Source: Dendrobium chrysotoxum | Taxonomy: Eukaryota > Streptophyta > Magnoliopsida > Asparagales > Orchidaceae | Direction of reading: 5' to 3' | Assembly: GCA_019925795.1 (NCBI GenBank) | Contig: CM034304.1 | Location: forward strand, 18,182,228 to 18,246,227 | DNA: 64,000 nt | Part shown: positions 11,690 to 26,800 of the stretch, piece by piece | How positions within the stretch are numbered: the stretch's first letter is position 1 | Layout: every line of letters begins with the position of its first letter | Notes under the pieces: model-generated | Databases searched by the model: none | Told to the model about the DNA's origin: nothing | Seen by the model: the letters and a program-made list of their open reading frames with translations, nothing else | Made by a program: the position numbers and the translations under genes

Positions 11690-11825
11690 GGTTGCTTATT
11701 TTCCCTTCTTTCTCGCAGCCTCCTTTGCTGCGGCGGGGAAGGCCTTTGGTTTCTCAGTACCGGCTGCGGCAGTGGTACCCGATCTCATTTCACAGCAAGA
11801 GGCCACCCGGGTACTCCCTTTACAG
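11686..11825 (+). CDS. FPN3: FPN3 exon 1 (residues 1-47), transit peptide
   Basis: The exon starts at the first ATG that opens this frame (MRLLIFPSFSQPPLLRRGRP) and ends TACAG|GTCATT. It is rich in Arg, Ser and Pro with few acidic residues, as expected for a plastid transit peptide. The last two bases (AG) join the first G of exon 2 to encode Arg47. Assignment of this exon to the gene rests on phase, the donor site and transit-peptide character, because this region is poorly conserved. It lies 9.7 kb from exon 2. Confidence 0.78.
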
Positions 11826-14800
11826 GTCATTCCTTGATCATGGTCTGTTTGGATACAACTATGATTTAGTAAATCCTGCGACTATGTATTTAGATTATCC
11901 CGGGGTGGTTAAATATTGAAATCTTTGATAGAAATGTTGCAATCAAATGAAGCGAACAACTTTGCAATCTCATTGGAAATTTATAATGGAAAAAAATATA
12001 TAATATTACAACGGGAGATTCAATTTTTAGCTGTAATTTGAAAACGAGAACTTAATTCATTCAAATATATTCGCTTTCTTTGTATGTGCTTGAGGATATC
12101 ATGAGCGTCTGTCTCTCATGACAACGATGACCCAGCATGACTTGCGCACCGAAAGGACTTAATCCGTTGAACTTGAACATGTGTCTTCACTACACCAACA
12201 TTTATAAAAAAAAGGAACTTAAGCCTGAGAAACAACAAATGAGAAATAGAGTTTCTGATTTTCTGTGCATTGAACTGTTGGAGAAAGCTTCTTTAAATAA
12301 GTAGAAGAATAAGATATATTACAAAGATTGCGGTGATGAAGGATTTAATCCAATAGGTTACAACCTTTCAAATTTCATATGTTGCAGCATTTTGAATTCC
12401 ATAAGTCAGCCGTATTAGTTACAACCAATCCAAATTATGTATGAATTAAATCCGTATATTACAAATTTGGGCATCCAAATTTCATTCACAATAGGTTATA
12501 AGCCCTTTTCCCAATAATTCCCCATATGAATTCAATTGATTGACGAGGAGTTCTATGCCTAAAGCTTGCATTTGGTAGTTATGTGTCAATCGTTGAACCT
12601 TCTCTTATGCATAGACATTTACTTTACTGTTGACTAGTATATGCGATGTCTTTGAACAATTTTGCTGTTTGTGTGAACATTGATAAATTTGAGACATATA
12701 TATTCCTAATAAAATTTTAGTTCTCATTGTAATGTTTGTTTGTCTATGAACATCTATTTGGTTCTATGAGAATTTCAAAAGAATTGAGTCTTCCATAATT
12801 GTTATTTGAAGTGGCCCCACTTCTCTCTCACATAGGTGATCTTTTAATCAATGGTAACCCCACTCCTAATGGATTCCTAAAGCATAAGGATAATTAAAAG
12901 TTTAGCTTAACTTGACCTTTACAAATATCATTATTTTTATCATAGGAATGGATGTGAGCATATCACCCACAATAATATAACATAATGTCTATGATTAGGT
13001 TATATCCTTTAACCTAAATATTGGATCTTTAGTTCTTAGACTTGAGTTTACTTCACATCAATTTTATTATTTCATGGGATTTAGTCAAAATTCTCTTGAT
13101 GATTTCTCAATTAGATCTATGTTCAACTCTTTGGTTAATAGACCCAGTACGTTATTCTTTGAGTTTACATAGTAAGCACTTAGGATTCCAATTGAAAGCA
13201 ATTTTCTAGCAGTAATATATTGATGACACATATGTCTGGACTTATTGTTATACGTGATATTTTCTATCATATCATATAACATATATATTAATAGTTTTAT
13301 AGTCTTTTAGGTTAGAATGCCAGCTTGTGTCAATGTATTCTTGAAGAATAGTCGGATATCTCTGCCATAATGCAGCCCATTGTCACAAAATCACCATAAG
13401 TATTTAAGTACTTTTACATTTTCTTTTCAATGATATCCTTGATTATTCATGTACCTACTCAATCTACTAATAATGAAGTTAATAGTGAAGGCAATGATGA
13501 CTTTTATGCAACTCATTAAGTACATTAGACTGCCAATCACCCTACCATACTCCATTAGGAGAAACATCTTCCTCCATTCTTGGACAAATGCTGACTTAAA
13601 TCAATTAGAGTTCTAGTCATGGAAAAACAGCTTACTCAAATTTGCTAAGTGTCTTGTTTGCATAGTGAGATTGATTTAATTTGAGACTATCAGACAACCT
13701 TGTGATACTGATCCTCAATATAACTTCAATCAATCTCATGTCCTTCATATCGGATCTCATGCTCAACATGTCATTTATAGATTTGATAATCTGATTATTA
13801 CTGCCTACAATACATATGTCATGAACATATAGATCCAAATGACATAACAATATTCAATATCCCTGTCATACACACACTTCTCATATTCATTGATCTTGAA
13901 ACTTTTTGTCAACATGACATTATAAAATTTTCCATGCCCTTATTTCAGTGCTTTTTTTAGTCCATGTGAGGAATTCACCAATTTAAACACTTCATTCTCT
14001 TATCCTAGAGCTACACAACCCTTATGTTTCTCCATGTTGATTTCTTCCATCTGATCTCCACTGAGAAAGGTTCTCTTTACATCCATTTGGCGAGCTTCAA
14101 GGCTCCATGGCATGAAAGTCAGCAATATCATAATTATAAAGTTTATTCTCATCCAGGAGAATAAATGTCACAATAATCAAGTGCTTCTTATTGTTTCTAA
14201 CCTTTAATAACATGTATAGCCTTATAGTTGTTAATTGTTCCATCTGCATTTATCTATCACTAAAAAATCCTATTCGAACCTAGTGTTCTACATCCTAGAA
14301 GAAGGTCCACTAGTTCCCAAGTAAGATGGAATCTATTTTACTCTTCATGACCTTTTCCATGAAGGACCCTTAAAAGCACTTAAACTTCTTTGTAAGTTTG
14401 GGGTTCTGCATTTAGCATATTGGTCAAAAAATTTGGACCAAATTATTTTTTTGCCTTATCTTTTTTTGTTTAGGCTATTCTTCAACCTTCTCAACTTCAT
14501 TTCCATGTTTAGTGCAAAGTCATGAATTTTGTTTAATCGTGGTATATAAATTAATTTTATTGTTTGGAGAGGGCACAAATTGATTTTTTCCTATTGAGAA
14601 CATCGAATAACAGACGTTTACTAATATATATTTATCACATATAAAGATAGACACAGAATTGTCATTGCCCATGTTCATGGTCCTGGCTATTCTCTTCTAG
14701 AACTTCAACTGTTAATTTAGAAGAAATTTATCCATCCTCTTTGGATATACAGGAAACACATTTTCAAAGAATGATGCTTTCTGGGGTATAATGATTGTTA

Positions 14801-17800
14801 AGGTTTTTAGACTCTTGCATAAGGAACCAATATGAACCATTGTTATGTGCAGAATCAATGACATGCAGTCAATTGTTTTTGAACCTATCCTTGACTTTTT
14901 TGGTGTGGGTGTTATTAGTTTGGCAAGGCACCCCCTCACTTACAAGTACTTGTAAGAAGGCTTCTTTTTTTCCACAACTTATAGGTGTTTTTTATTCCTT
15001 ATTTTGGGAATCTTATAATCAGACGACAAAATAGCTTCTCCACTTGTTTTAAGGAAAACTAGAACTTATGATCATTGCTTTCATCATTTCTTTCAGAGAA
15101 TGATTTTTGCATTCTATAGGTCCATTGTATTGAGTAGAATAAGGAGGTGTAACCTCAATAAAGGGTGATTCATACTCATGAGCGCAGTCACTTCTTAATG
15201 CCTTAATCTTTTTATTAAGTTAGTCTTCAAATTCAATCTTGTAGAGAACAAGGTTCTCTGTAGCCTCATCATTGCTTTTCAACAAAAACACAACAATACT
15301 TCTTGCTATTGTCGACAAAAATAATGAAACACTTATTTTCACCTCTATTTGAACAAAATTTAAATCCCAAATATCATTATGGATTAAATCAGGATGTTCG
15401 CTGTTCCTTTCAATTCCTTGAAATGATAAGCTTGTTAATTTTGTCGTTATACGAGTTCAAAACGTATGTTTGAAATTAATATGAAATACGTGTATTTGAT
15501 TTGAACTAATTTATTTGCACGAAGTATCATTATTAATATGTCGTAGTTTAACGTGCCATAAGTTAGAGAACTCAAGCATATGAGTGAAAGACTTTTCATT
15601 CTCATTATAAGGTTTGGCTTTGTATTCCATAAGCCAACATTTCTCATATCCTGATCTCAAATACATTCCTTGTTTAAACAAAACTATTTTATTGGGACTC
15701 AAAGACCATCTTGAAACCATGTAGACTTAACAACATCTCATAATAAGGCTTCTAGATATAAATTACATACAACACGCTATTCAACATTACTTATTTGTTT
15801 GACAACATCTTCAAGAACATGGTGCCTTGACCATTAATCATTGAAGTTATAGAGTTGCCCATGTGCATCTTATACATTGTCACAACCTGGTCCGGAGGGT
15901 CGAATTAACGAGGCGAAAACTAATAATCGGACGGTTATTTAAATTTCATTTGCTAACTAACTATCTCCAATACATTGAAAGATACACTAAACCTCAAATG
16001 TATTAAAGTTAAATATTATAAATACCTTTCCCTTGGGGTGTTGCTCCTATGATATACATTCTCTCATATTCCATTCATTTAAACTCTTTAAATAATACCT
16101 GCGTTTATTTATGAATATATTTGTGAGTCATAACTCAACTCAATAAGAATATCATACTTCTAAATTACAGTAATTTAATGTCTTTGGAATAATATGCATG
16201 CTTAATATAAACTACAATGTTATTATATTTAATAACCATTAAATTTGGAATTGGTCATAAATCATATCATATGCATGTATACAATAATCATATCATGTCA
16301 TAATTTTTTCTGTAGCTAATACAACCGTCACAGAAGATACCGTCTAAAATAGTACCAAGAAAGGTACTTTCATTTCCATTTCTTTTTTCATAATATTTTT
16401 CATATCCTTTTCCATTTCACGCGTGCGAATACATTGCATCCCTAGTTAGACTCTATCATTCAACATGCACATACAAGCATATCTATCTAACCATTAACTT
16501 TATATGGAAAATGTGAAATATAACATGTTAATTATCATCTATGCCAATATAAATAATTATTGAATATTAGAAAAATAAAACATGATTTAACTTTCAACAA
16601 TAACTAAATAAGTATGTAGTAATATCCTTCTATGCATTAACTTAAAAAAAAGCAAAATCATTACTATAATTTAAATACATGTGTACTCACCTTGATATAA
16701 ATATCTTTTGCCATTTTTGTCCTTGCTCTAACTTCAATAATATGACACCTATAGTAAAACATAATTTCATAAGATTATTTTAACTCATATATAATCATAT
16801 ATCTCTCTAATTAACTATTTATTATTTCAAAAACATTCTCATTTTCTCTTAAAGAAAATATCTTTAATCCCTTAATTTTAATTTTAATTTAATTGAAAAA
16901 TATTTATTTTATTACTTAAAATAATAATTTAATTGAATAAAATCCCTCATGAATTTATTTAAGAAAATTTACAACCAAACACCCGTTCTCTCTCTAGAAA
17001 ATATTTAATTGCTACTAATCTTTTTACTAAAATAAAAAAAAAATCATAATATAATACATTTATTTTTACACATTAAATTTTCATTCATTTACATATTCTC
17101 TATTCCTATAAATCAAATTCATAAATATATTGAATTTATATAGTAAAATTTGCTCTCATATAAATATACACCATTGATTATTTTTAATAATTAGTCTTAA
17201 AATCTAATTATTATTATGTTCAATTAGATGATGTCGCTTAAAGATTTTAATTTCAAATTATGTGAGCATAAAGTTTTAAATAACAAATATAAATTTATCT
17301 TAAATTTTATAATTCCATAAATTCTAATAATTTAATTGTAAGATAAGATCTTAGGTTTTAAGAATTGTCATTGCATTAGTCAACAATCTAAACATTCTCT
17401 CTATATCTCATAATTTCTATTTTTAAATATAATTTTACTCATTATTCTAAAAAAACTAAATTTTAAATTATACAATCTCATAACTTAAATAATCAATCTT
17501 AATAAAGTTTTGAAATTCTCTAAAATAGAAAACAATTATCTTAAAAATTTTCTAAATAAAAAACTAACCTTTAATCTTATAAATGTTCAGTCAATGCCTA
17601 GCCATTGCTTACGCTCCATGTCGGGGCTCGTGCTCTTCTTCTCATTGCCATAGTTTGCAAGTCACACTCGCTCGGCCTCTGCTCGATCTCCCCCCTCTCA
17701 GTTGCCACATGCTAACGACTTCGTCTCCCTCTGTCGGTTTTAAATAGACAAGGTTTCTCCGACATCATCGTCTTCCCCTCAGACCAAGCAACGCAAATAG

Positions 17801-20800
17801 CCCACTTGTCTCCCTTGTCTTTTTTGTTCTCTCGAGCACGACTCTAGGAGATGAAATGAGCTTCGACGGAACATGTCATCCCTTTCATCTTTTCGACTCT
17901 AATCGATGTCTCCTTCATCTTCTTCAATATCGGATGATGGAAATGACTTGACACCTATAGCTCTTTGTACATTACGTGACTCCGACATTAGTCAGATCGA
18001 TGAGTTCGGGATATTACATACATAATATTTGTAGTTATGAATGTTGTTGTAACTCTATTAGAACATATTTGGCATGTGGCCCCAATGTATAACCTCTAGG
18101 GATATTAATATTGGACCTAACACAAAAGATTTGTGTTTGGGGCAATCCATATAATATTTGGATTTTGTTCAGGTTTAGCTTAAATTATTTGAAAAAATGG
18201 GTTAGTTTGGCTTGTGTCATATCAAGTTTGAGTCATTCAAAAATAATGATATAATTATTTCTTTCTTTAAAGAATAAAAATAAAAAACTCATATTAAATT
18301 ATACATATTTTTTGTTTTTTTTATTAAGTTTTGGTGTCCAAATTTGAAAATTTGGCCCAAATTGGGTAATTATGTCTATATCATATCAAATTGATACCAA
18401 CATATCACGATTTAAATATTTTTCTTGTCGGGTCATTTCTATTTTGTTTGGGTTGAGTTTAGGTTGAGAATTTTGAGTCGTGTATTAAAAGGGTTGGGCT
18501 TAGATTGATTATATCTATGTCATGTCATTTTCGGGTCGAACATAAATCCAGCTCTTGAACCTGAATTGATACCCCTAATAAACACTACTCCGCCTGGTTT
18601 GAGTCAATCATATTTACTTCAAAGACTACAACACAGATGCTAATTTTATAAACATCCAGAGTGATGGCTTCTACCATGCAGCCTTTTTAGTTTGGTTCTT
18701 TTTAGACATTCTACAATCCACCAACTTGTGACTCATTTTGTTACAATCAAAGCACTTTCCTTGAAATATCTATTTCTTCTATATTTCACCTTTAGATTCT
18801 AATTTGCACCTTGACTTGTTGCCCTTTAGGGTCATATAGCCTTGACCATGCGTTAGCATGTTGGCTTTGTTGGTATTGGAATCTTCTTGCATCTTATGTT
18901 ATTTTCCTCAATGCGTAGTACGACAATGAGCTCTTGAACTTCCATTTTCTTTTTCTTGTGCTGTAAATAATTCTGGAAGTCCTTCCACACAGGTTATAGC
19001 TTATCAATACTAAATGCTTAAAGGACCACTTACAATGATTCCCTCTGCATGAAGCTTCTACTCCCAACTCACCATAGTCTTAGAGTCCATCATCTTAAAG
19101 TTTAAGAAACGAAACACAAAAATTTCTTAGCAACAACATTCTCTGTCTTATATTTAAGGGTCAAAGTATCGATACTTTGCCAATTTTTTTGAGCTGTACA
19201 GGCTATTTACTCTTCAGACAATCATTTAAAACTTAATTCTAGCATATAAGAGTGCTTCCATACATCCATAACATTCGGAGCTTGAACACTAACTCGTTTC
19301 CTTTCAGACTGGAAGGATCCTCCATTAGGAATGTTGCAAGATTCAACCATGCTAGGTAAAAAATATCTTTTGTTGTCATCAGGGGTAGATCCAAAAATTT
19401 TTCTTAGTGGGGGGCACAAACTAATAATTTTAGAAGTACTCTTAACCTTTTTCATCCAATGTGGTATTGATATATTCTGTTAGGATTTTGAATTTCACAT
19501 ATACTTTTTCAAAATAAGAACATTTAATATTACTTCTCTAAGGGGCTATTTGGTTGCCTTTATTTAGAGTGTACTTTAATGTAAATGTAGGGGTTTTAAA
19601 TTATTGTGTGTTTGGTTTGATGTAAAGTAAATGTAAAGTAAATGAGCATAGTTTTTGAAACTCTTTGGATAGTATATTTGCGGTGTATTTCAAACCCTGC
19701 TCAAATCGGGTAAGTTCTGAATACCGAACACGAAAGATTCTGTAATGCGGGAACGAGGTGCAAAAGACTCTTCGCCTCTCGCAAAACCTTAGCTTTTTCG
19801 GTGATTTTCTCTCATGAAATCTAGGAAAATGCAAGCTCTCTCCGGTATTTTTCCTCACTAAATCTAGCTCTCGCAAAATCCCGCTGTGCTCGTCATTCTT
19901 CCTCACAAAATCTAGTCTTCGGGTGCGTGCTCATCGTTTTTCGTAATTGGGTGCATAGCTTTCTCTCTCACGAAATCCAGTCAGAAATCAGATATTCTTC
20001 CAACAAAGTATGGTATTACCTTGCGAATCTATGGTAGTTTTATTCGTCGTTTTGCTTTTTGGCAGAATATAGGCTTAATACTGTTCAAATCAGTTTCCAT
20101 TTCTTAACCTAGATTTTGAAACCCACTCGTCTCTTTGCCCCAAATCCAAATTCTAGAAACCCTAAATCATGGAGAAGAGAGAAAGTTGCAAAAGTTGAAA
20201 AATATTGTGTTGATTTTTGTAGTCATTATTCATGTATGGTTATATGTTCTTGTGTCCACATACTAATGTTTGTAAGTATAGATCATAACAGAAAACTATA
20301 AGGCTTTCTTTTTCTTTGGAAATGCTAACAAAATTTTCTTTTTGATGCCTTTCTTTTAAGGTTAACAGATTTATATTGAAGAAGAATCCAAAAGAACAAA
20401 AAGAGACCATTGACTTCATCTACTGTAGGTGATATCTCCAAATTAAGAGTAAAGTACCTGCTATTGATCGAAGTCTTCAAGAATATATTGTGTTGATGAC
20501 CAATAGTGTAACTCAATTTATAAACGCTATCCAAAATACAACAAGAGCCTATCAAATTCATGGATTTTCTGAAGAAGAGATTGATATAATGTACGATAAC
20601 TTATTGAAGAATCCGACAATGATACAATCTTTCCTCTCAAAACCTATGGAGTCGAAGACTACATGGATGTGTAAAGAGTTAGAAAAATGATTTATGTTGT
20701 GAAAAATATTAGAACTTTGAGTTGTAATAGGTAGATATTTTTGGAGTTCTTTTGTGTTATATATATAAACATTTTGAGTTGTAATGCCTTCAAATGTATT

Positions 20801-23800
20801 TTGGATCTATAAAACATTAATTATAATGTTGTGTATGTTTGTAGCAATATTAAATTTACTCTAGGTATGATTGCTAATTTTCAAATGCCTAATTTTTATT
20901 TTCAAGTGCTCCAATATATGAAAGTTTCACATTGTTCAAATAATAAATATCTTATGTTAAAACATTGAATAGTATTATTGCCATTCCATTTTAATAGTAT
21001 ACTGCAATTGATATTGCATATCATACCAAAAAGCACCAAAAAGTATTCAAAATAAATTATTTTTACTTTACACTGCATATATCTCACCAAACAAGAAAAA
21101 TAGTTTCCTTGCATTTACTTTGCAGACAATCAAACTGCTCCAAGGTATTCTAAATACACTGCATTTACTTTACACTACATTCTTATTTTAGGCAACCAAA
21201 CAGCCGTAAATTGTTGAATGCTAATTCAGTGCTTCCATGGTTGCCTCCACCCTAATATCGCACTTAAATGGCCTTACCTTAATTTTTTTTTCAAAAGAAA
21301 TAAAAAAACTTTTGCACTACCTTTTGACTTTCTTCTTGCAAATTATTTATGCTTTTCTATTATTTGCATGGTTTGTGCAAGTTCACATCATTTCCTCTCA
21401 AATTTCATAGTTACTAGAAGTTCAAAATAATGATGCCAGTCTGACTCTTGATTGCTGGATAAGGTTGTCAGTGTAGCTAAATTAACGCATCAGCACTATT
21501 GCTCATTCTAGAGGCAATAGCTTGCAAGCAGTGCATTTGATTTCTATATCTTGCTTGATGAAATAGGCTTGGTGGCTTTTCTTCCAAATGCTCGGTTGTA
21601 GATGTTGACGTTGATGCCAGTTCTATTGCCATGGAGGATGAGACCTCTGAAGATCTAACATCTTGTTCAAATACATTGACTCCCTTGGCATCAGATATTT
21701 TCTATTCTGATTCTTTTAAGTTACTAGAGAAAGATGACTGCATAAATTCTCTCCTAAGAGAAGTACCGGTATGATCTATTTCTCCTTCCAGTCACATTTT
21801 GGATGCAGCTTTATTTGAGATGACACATCCTATGCAAGCTACAACATTAATAGAATTGCATTCTTATTTGTCCAAAAGTTGCATTTCAGGTTCTAACCAA
21901 GGATGAACAAGCTGCTCTGGCTGCCACTCCGGCTCACCCTGCAGGTTTATATGGTATGAAATTTTCATATGGAGTTACTCAGTTGTTCAGATAATTAAGT
22001 AATAAGTTGTGATGTAGTCTATCCTAATTATTTTGCTCAAGCTTGTATTGATATATGACTTGCATTATTAATCTGAGTGTAATCAGCTTAGGAGCTTGGG
22101 CAAGTTCTTTAACATGTGATACTGATGGGACTTCAATCTCCGTAAGAGAGCAAAATAGGAAAAAAAAGTGCATGAATGATGATCCTTTGAGGAATATTTC
22201 TTGCATAAGTCATAATTCAATTTTAACTGTATTATGAAATTTCACCATAATTTGGGGAAGGTAGAAAGCCTCTTTATTTACAGTTTCAAAGGCTTTCTAA
22301 GGTCTGCACATTGAGTTAGAAGTGGAGCTTTTAACAGATGCTGCAGAAGTCTTTGTCTTTCGTTCAGAGATCTTGGAGGACCAAACAACTCCTAATAGTC
22401 AAAAGGGAGGATTGAACCGCCAAAAAAGTGGGTGATTTGTTAGATCATTCCAAGTGAGCTGTATAAGATGGGATGAGAGGGAAAATTGAAAAGTTTTTTT
22501 CTTTCCTATTAAAGTATCCATTTTTCCCTATGAAGCATGGGGATGGGCGCGGGCACGAACATGGGAACATTGATGAACATTGATACGACACGATGTGTAA
22601 ATTGAGACATGGCATAATTATAAAAAATAGGGCACAACACGCCATGTATACATTATATTTAATAAATTATTAATATGAGATCTATAATTTATACTATTCT
22701 CTACTAAAGTCATAACAAAAAAGTTATGATTAATTAATTTTAATTGTCACATAAACTTCATAATTTTTTTTATAATGATAAAAGAAAAACAAACATTATT
22801 AATAATAAATGAAACGCTTTGTCAAATAAGCATTTATTAATCCCTTTCAATTTCCATATTTTTTCTTACAAATATTAAAACACCTTTAAAAAACTAAATA
22901 TCAATGCTCTTTGCAAATTAATTGGAGTTAACGTTGTCCACTTTATAGTCATCATTAGCAGTAGCATTAGTACTCATTTTCTCTTGAATGACAAGTTCAC
23001 CATCATCTAAAAAAAAAAAAATTTCCAAGGACGGCTCATTAAGAGAAAGATTAACAACTTCAAGTATTGCAATGTCATCCATTATAGTTAATGTATCCCC
23101 AATAATATCCCACAACTTAGTATCCTCTTAGGTATATTATTGGTTCCTACTAAATAAAAGCTGAAGAATTGTATGCGTAAACACTAAATCTTCAACCCAT
23201 TGAGGAGTTATTTTGTTCTTCTTAAGTGAATTGATGAAATAGTAAGTACTCAAATTTCTTTCACAACATGAAGAGGAACATGGTTGAGCTAACAATTTAA
23301 AAGCCAAACTTCATAGTGCTGAGGAACTAGCACTATATATCATCAACCAATCATTTCCATCCATAATGCCTCTAGTAGTTATAGAGTCGTAATCTGCGAA
23401 AGCACCACTAAATCCAAAGAAGTTGGTAAACTCCAAATTAATAATTGATCTCTCTTCAATATTTGGAAAAATTCTCTTCAATCATTTATTCCTCTCATTT
23501 AAGATTTTCACATCTTTATGTGGGCCAATCTGATTTGGAGCTTCACTTAGCCAAGTGTGACTGCAATACTAATAAAAGAATTCATCTAATAAGAAAGATT
23601 CATAGTTATGAAATTGGTTAGGCTAAGTTTAATGAAAATATAAAAAATTATGTTGGGCTAAGAGAGTGAGTCAAACAGTGAAGAGGAGTGTCTTTCTTAT
23701 TCAATCTTTATACAACAATCTCATACATTGCTTTATAAAAGGATTCTCATTATCTCTCTTCATGTGGATATATGTACCTTTCAACTTTTCGCTCATAGTA

Positions 23801-26800
23801 TCCTACATGTCATATACAAGGTGGAGAGAAGGCTGTTAGTATTAGTAATTCTTAGGATGTCATATATTTGCTTGGTAAAAGTAATAATATAATCTATTTT
23901 GTCCCACCACAAATCATCCTATGTTTTCTCATTCACAAATTTGTCCTTGTCTACATCATCTTCTCTATATATGCTCCATTGGTATTCAATTCTTGTTTAA
24001 TTTTTTCGAATCATCTAAGCATAAAAAATATTGAAGCAAAATGTGTCTTCGTTATAGCCAATATTTTTAACTTGACAAATTCATTAAAAATTGACAATCT
24101 CATGAAGTGATTCATGATGAATGTCTTAATGAAACTTGCATCACTTATAATGTCTGTGATCTAGTTGCATTCGACATAGTTAATCTCATTACCTTCTGCA
24201 TTCGTTGGAGCGCATATATTTTTCAATATAAGATCAAATGTATAAACAATACAAGGGTTCAAAAAATATGAGGGAATTGGGTTTCAATCAGAAAACTTGT
24301 AGCTCTACAATTTTGTTGCGTTTATTCGTGATAAATTGTACTAGTTTCTCTATACCCACCCCATAATCACTTCTTGATTTGATTTTTGATGTAAACCTTA
24401 TCTTTATAAACTCCTTCATAGCTGATGGCCTTTATGAACATATGCCTAGATTCCATAAAAATCATGAAATTAATTAGAGGTCTTCTTTATGCATCTTTCT
24501 AACCATCACATGATAGTAACTCCCTTCTCATTCCAAGTTTCCTTGATAGACTCAAGCAATCTTTCAATATTTGCTCTTTTCTTTTGAAGCAATATTATCC
24601 TCAAATGATTATAACCTATAGGGATATATCCAATGAGTGAAGTGTTGGTGTGAGCTCTGAAAATTCGGCCCCGTCCTCCTCGCTGCTTCTGGGGGAGTTT
24701 TAACGGATTATGTTCTGGGGTAAATTTTGGGAAGGCAGATAGGTTTGTATATATGACACTACCCAGAGATTTCACCCTCATTTTGCGAGGACTTTATGAT
24801 CTGAGTTCTGGTTTCCTATAGGCTTAAGCCCCTATAGTTAATTACCCCTCTCAATAACGAGAGAGACCTTTCGATTAAGGCTAGTTGTCAATCAGATATA
24901 TAGAGATACGCATTATCTGGCATATAGTAGTAGCATGGGTTTTGGTATTGGAAGTTTGAAGATTTGATATTTAAAATCAGAAATTTTACCACCTTGCACT
25001 TAAAGCGGATGGTGAGGGAATGGATGATAAACCCGATCAAGATCTCATGGTTCCGTCGTCCCGGGCCATTGTGGTTCTTGGTCTACTTAGTCAGAGGAGG
25101 TAGTCAACCCAACCTGACAGAAGAATCCTTGTCGGCAGCCATGGGTTGCTTCATCCAAGGGTATCTTGTAGACCTGGGGTGGGTATTTGTCTAAGGGGAC
25201 AAATTTGAATCTGCGGTGCCATTTGGCAGCAAAACTGCTGGTTAGAGGACACATGCCACATCCCCGCTGGTAAGAGACTGTTTGAGAATGAATCCTAGTG
25301 ATATTCTCAACCAGACGTTAGCTCTTTGTGAGCTGAAACATTTTTTAATTTGTCCACCTCGGCAAACTGTTACGGAGGATGGATTGATTTTACTTTAAGT
25401 ATTTGTTGGGTTATTTCAATTTTAAATATTTGGATTTTAGAATTTTCTTAGAAATTTGAGTTTTTGATGGGAATTTGGGTGGAATTTTAAAATATTAGAA
25501 TTAACCCCTCCTGTTGAGATCTGCATTCAACACGGCCATCATCTGAGTGTTTATGAGAAATTTCATTCATGGATTGAACCTTATCGACTATGTCAAGATG
25601 TCGACAGAGGATCGGGTTTCGTAGGTTTTATGCCTTTGTTGATGAATTTCTTTTGTTATAGATTTTGAAGGCCTAATATGAATGTATAAAACAAATATCC
25701 CAGTCGATACTGCGACCGTATATTTGTTTTATGGTTCGAGCCGTGTCAACTCCTATCTAATCACATAGAAGGATCGGGCTCAAACTTGGGTTTATTTTTG
25801 GACCCGCGCAGCATCCCTAGACTTCACGTGTGTACCCATAACATGCTTGCCGGGGCTCATGCGGGTAGTATGATTTCACATGCCCTTCTGTGTACCTATG
25901 TGCATACATGTTACAGTGCACGTGCGGGGGACATCTTTTGAATATTTAACGGGTCTTTGACGACAACTCGCAAAAGGCTGTGTTCTTCATAGCGCCTCTA
26001 TATTTGCCTGTAAGTGACATGTTGAATGCACGACGAGTCTTCTATAACAGCCTATGGGAGTTTGTATTTTTCATATGTTTGCTACCTTTGCTACCTTCCA
26101 GTTGCAAAGGGGCCGATGTATTTGGCCGCCATTAAGTGATCCTCAATCACAAAGACGTTGTGACATTCATTGTTCACCGCTGATTATTACTGTTGCATCT
26201 ACGACACATCTTCCGTCATTGTTGATAGATTTTCACATTCATCATCGTTCTTCTTATGTTGCACTTACAGACAATACACTGCATGTATTAAGCATCTCCT
26301 ACAGTGTCCTGTAGTTGTCCGTGCATGCTACATCTCTTTCGTTTTCTGCTTACAACTGATATATGGTGTCTAGAGCGGGTCTCCTACGGCGGTCCGTACG
26401 AGCTCGTATTTTGCTATATGTCACATGTCTTCACTTGTAACCTCCTATTCGTATTCACATGTGGATTATACATTTTGTTGCAATTCTCTTATATGCATCC
26501 GTAGGTGAACTACTACATGCATGATAAGTCTTCTATATTCGCTCGTGGGTTCTTGCATATGTTATAAATATGCTATGTTTATTGATACACAACACGTTGT
26601 ATGCTGGCATTTATATTGTGTTCTTGAAGATCTTCAACATCAATTGGAGATTTCATGTTATTGATTGCAAGCAGGTTGCACCATGAGCTCTTCATCAGTT
26701 CATTGGCACTCACTTGTGCATTGCAATTCGTTGCACTTGTTGCACGTCTTTCATGCTTCATTCATAGATATCTCCTTCAGCTTCATTGGTTGGAACCATT

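Larger units (their letters stand above)
13030..19460 (-). mobile_element. Decayed Ty1/copia element in FPN3 intron 1
   Basis: On the minus strand, reading from high to low coordinates, the order is gag, GAG-pre-integrase, integrase, RT and RNase H, as in copia. A zinc knuckle near 18700-18770 reads CFDCNKMSHKLVDC. The pre-integrase motif SNLWHVKLRHINND lies near 15540-15600. RT blocks are at 13630-14060 (GLKKALK...WHGKF, YEKCVYDRD, SNNQIIKSINDMLSMR, DMKDMRLIEVILRI, LNQSHYANKTLSKF). The RNase H end is at 13085-13282 (ARKLLSIGILSAYYV, VLGLLTKEL). Stops and frameshifts are frequent. Two inserts split it (15878-18018 and 18099-18575). LTRs were not resolved. Confidence 0.85.

Noticed and set aside
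11620..11919. A 99-codon frame read as a separate gene beginning upstream of the FPN3 ATG
   Set aside because: It begins at TTG, not ATG, and everything after the donor at 11826 is intron. The in-frame ATG at 11686 is the natural start of FPN3 exon 1.
24506..24781. 91-codon minus-strand ORF as a gene
   Set aside because: It is a chimera of hAT transposase (low-coordinate part) and read-through into the inserted LTR-like repeat above 24649.
26054..26504. Overlapping + strand frames of 60-86 codons
   Set aside because: They fall in the LTR-like repeat in T/C/G word repeats, overlap in all frames and are not kept in the second copy.
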